This document shows, piece after piece, positions 5,092 through 5,948 of a DNA stretch of 5,948 bases; the stretch's first letter is position 1; every line of letters starts with the position of its first letter. The notes beneath the pieces were generated by a model that searched no databases, was not told the origin of the DNA, and worked only from the letters and a program-made list of their open reading frames with translations. Position numbers and translations under genes: made by a program. The DNA comes from an uncultured Ruminococcus sp. (lineage in GTDB: Bacteria > Bacillota > Clostridia > Oscillospirales > CAG-272), in the NCBI GenBank assembly GCA_902766575.1, contig CACXED010000386.1:1-5948 (forward strand), written 5' to 3'.

Positions 5092-5948
5092 TCACGCGAG
5101 GGTGAGCATACCGGTCGGCATCCTGATCTCTGCGGTTTCGTCTGAGCTCGGCATTTTGTCGAGCTTCAGCGTCGACGCGCTGCAGATTGCGCGGCGTCCG
5201 AAGCGGCTGCGTATCTCGTCGACCGTGCGGTCGAGCTTCTCCAGCCTTTCGATCCTCTCGTTGTCCCTGAAAAACGAGAGCTGCTCGCTGAGAGAATCGT
5301 CGGTCAGCCGGATCGCGCGGACGGTCAGGGCTCTTATCGGCTTGACCCACGGATAATTCTGCCGGAAAAGCTCAAAGCACCGGCGCGCAATCTCGCAGGC
5401 GTTGTTGGATCGGAATTCAAGCTGAGCCTGCCATTCCTTCCACGAAAGGTCGCTGCACTTCACGGTCAGGGAGACGCCGTTAGCCTTTTTGTGCGCCGCT
5501 CTGAGGCGCTGAGCGACCTCGTCGGAGAGCGCCAGCAGCATCGGCCAGACCTCCGCTTCGGTGTAGAGATCGGACAGAAAGGTTATGCCGTTTCCGACCG
5601 ACTTTACCGGAAATTCATACTCCTGCCGCATGACCTCGGAGCTGTCCTCGCCGTTGGCATAGCGCTTCATGCGAAGTCCGTCGATTCCGAATTTGTAGCT
5701 GAGGAACTCATCCGAGCAGCGCGCCAGATCGCCGATCGTCCTGACTCCAAAGCGGTTGAGCACCTTGATAGACGCTCTGCCGACTCCGAGCATATCGTCC
5801 GCGGGAAGCTGCCAGATCCTGTCGCGGAAATCCTCCCTTGATATGACCGTCACCGCGTCGGGCTTTTTCATATCCGACCCGAGCTTTGCGAAGATCTTGT
5901 TGAACGACACGCCCACAGAAACGGTCAGCCCGAGCTCCCGCTTCACTC
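5092..5948 (-). CDS. Y-family DNA polymerase (DinB/UmuC class), N-terminus beyond the right edge
   Basis: This is a translesion DNA polymerase, which copies across damaged bases at the cost of fidelity. The frame is open to the window edge; counting from the first full codon (5946, not the real start) 284 residues are visible. The palm segment with the first catalytic aspartates is missing. Present are the conserved TVSVGVSFNKIFAKLGSDMKKP (from residue 8, end of the palm), a helix-hairpin-helix thumb LGVGRASIKVLNRFGVRTIGDL (from 53), and the little-finger domain from about 115, with LDRTVDEIRSRFG (238-250) near its end. QLSFF (222-226) fits the consensus of a beta-clamp binding pentapeptide. 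Pol IV (DinB) and UmuC-like subtypes cannot be separated without the N-terminus, so no symbol is given. No LexA box can be judged because the promoter is outside. Confidence 0.93.
   Translation of the reverse strand, partial: VKRELGLTVSVGVSFNKIFAKLGSDMKKPDAVTVISREDFRDRIWQLPADDMLGVGRASIKVLNRFGVRTIGDLARCSDEFLSYKFGIDGLRMKRYANGEDSSEVMRQEYEFPVKSVGNGITFLSDLYTEAEVWPMLLALSDEVAQRLRAAHKKANGVSLTVKCSDLSWKEWQAQLEFRSNNACEIARRCFELFRQNYPWVKPIRALTVRAIRLTDDSLSEQLSFFRDNERIERLEKLDRTVDEIRSRFGRRAICSASTLKLDKMPSSDETAEIRMPTGMLTLA

Noticed and set aside
1..5948. Mobile element, CRISPR array, tRNA or rRNA genes, defence system
   Set aside because: No transposase or integrase motif, no terminal inverted repeats, no spaced direct repeats and no cloverleaf signature were found. 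All genes are metabolic, transport or repair genes.

Overview
All seven protein genes in this window lie on the minus strand, so the biology reads from right to left. Five are complete and the two at the edges are cut. The composition (clearly above 50% GC), clean sigma-70/sigma-A type promoters with 17-nt spacers and a TGN extended -10, AGGAGG-type ribosome sites, T-tract terminators and the gene families (type III glutamine synthetase, a clostridial cupin, an SDR of a type common in gut clostridia) suggest a Clostridia member such as Ruminococcaceae/Oscillospiraceae. The class is fairly secure; the family is a guess.

Layout from right to left. Positions 5948-5092 hold the 3' part of a Y-family DNA polymerase (DinB/UmuC class). 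After a 74-nt gap comes a strong promoter (5017-4989) and a short leader with a terminator-like hairpin (4973-4947). That promoter should drive a compact run of a MATE exporter (TTG start, 4929-3577), an SDR oxidoreductase (3563-2856, its Shine-Dalgarno overlapping the MATE stop), a HEAT-repeat protein (2777-2019) and a rhodanese lipoprotein (1991-1578). A second strong promoter (1564-1536) drives a single cupin gene (1476-1027) that ends in a T-tract terminator (999-976). A third, near-consensus promoter (965-937) drives a long structured leader of about 210 nt and then glnN, a type III glutamine synthetase of which the first 240 codons are present (720-1).

The most interesting element is the glnN leader (about 931-721). 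It starts with a small hairpin whose six-base loop is AAGGAC, overlapping a very strong intrinsic terminator (912-874). A near-repeat of the same 18-nt segment follows and forms a second hairpin with loop AATGAC. Beyond it lies a segment that can fold either as a three-way junction or as a second, weaker terminator. Both loops carry A at position 1 and G at position 4, the signature of RNA targets of ANTAR antitermination proteins, which in Firmicutes control nitrogen genes. The leader therefore looks like a transcription-attenuation switch for nitrogen assimilation, but in an unusual arrangement with a terminator between the two hairpins.

The other genes look like ordinary clostridial chromosome. 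No mobile element, CRISPR array, tRNA or rRNA was seen.
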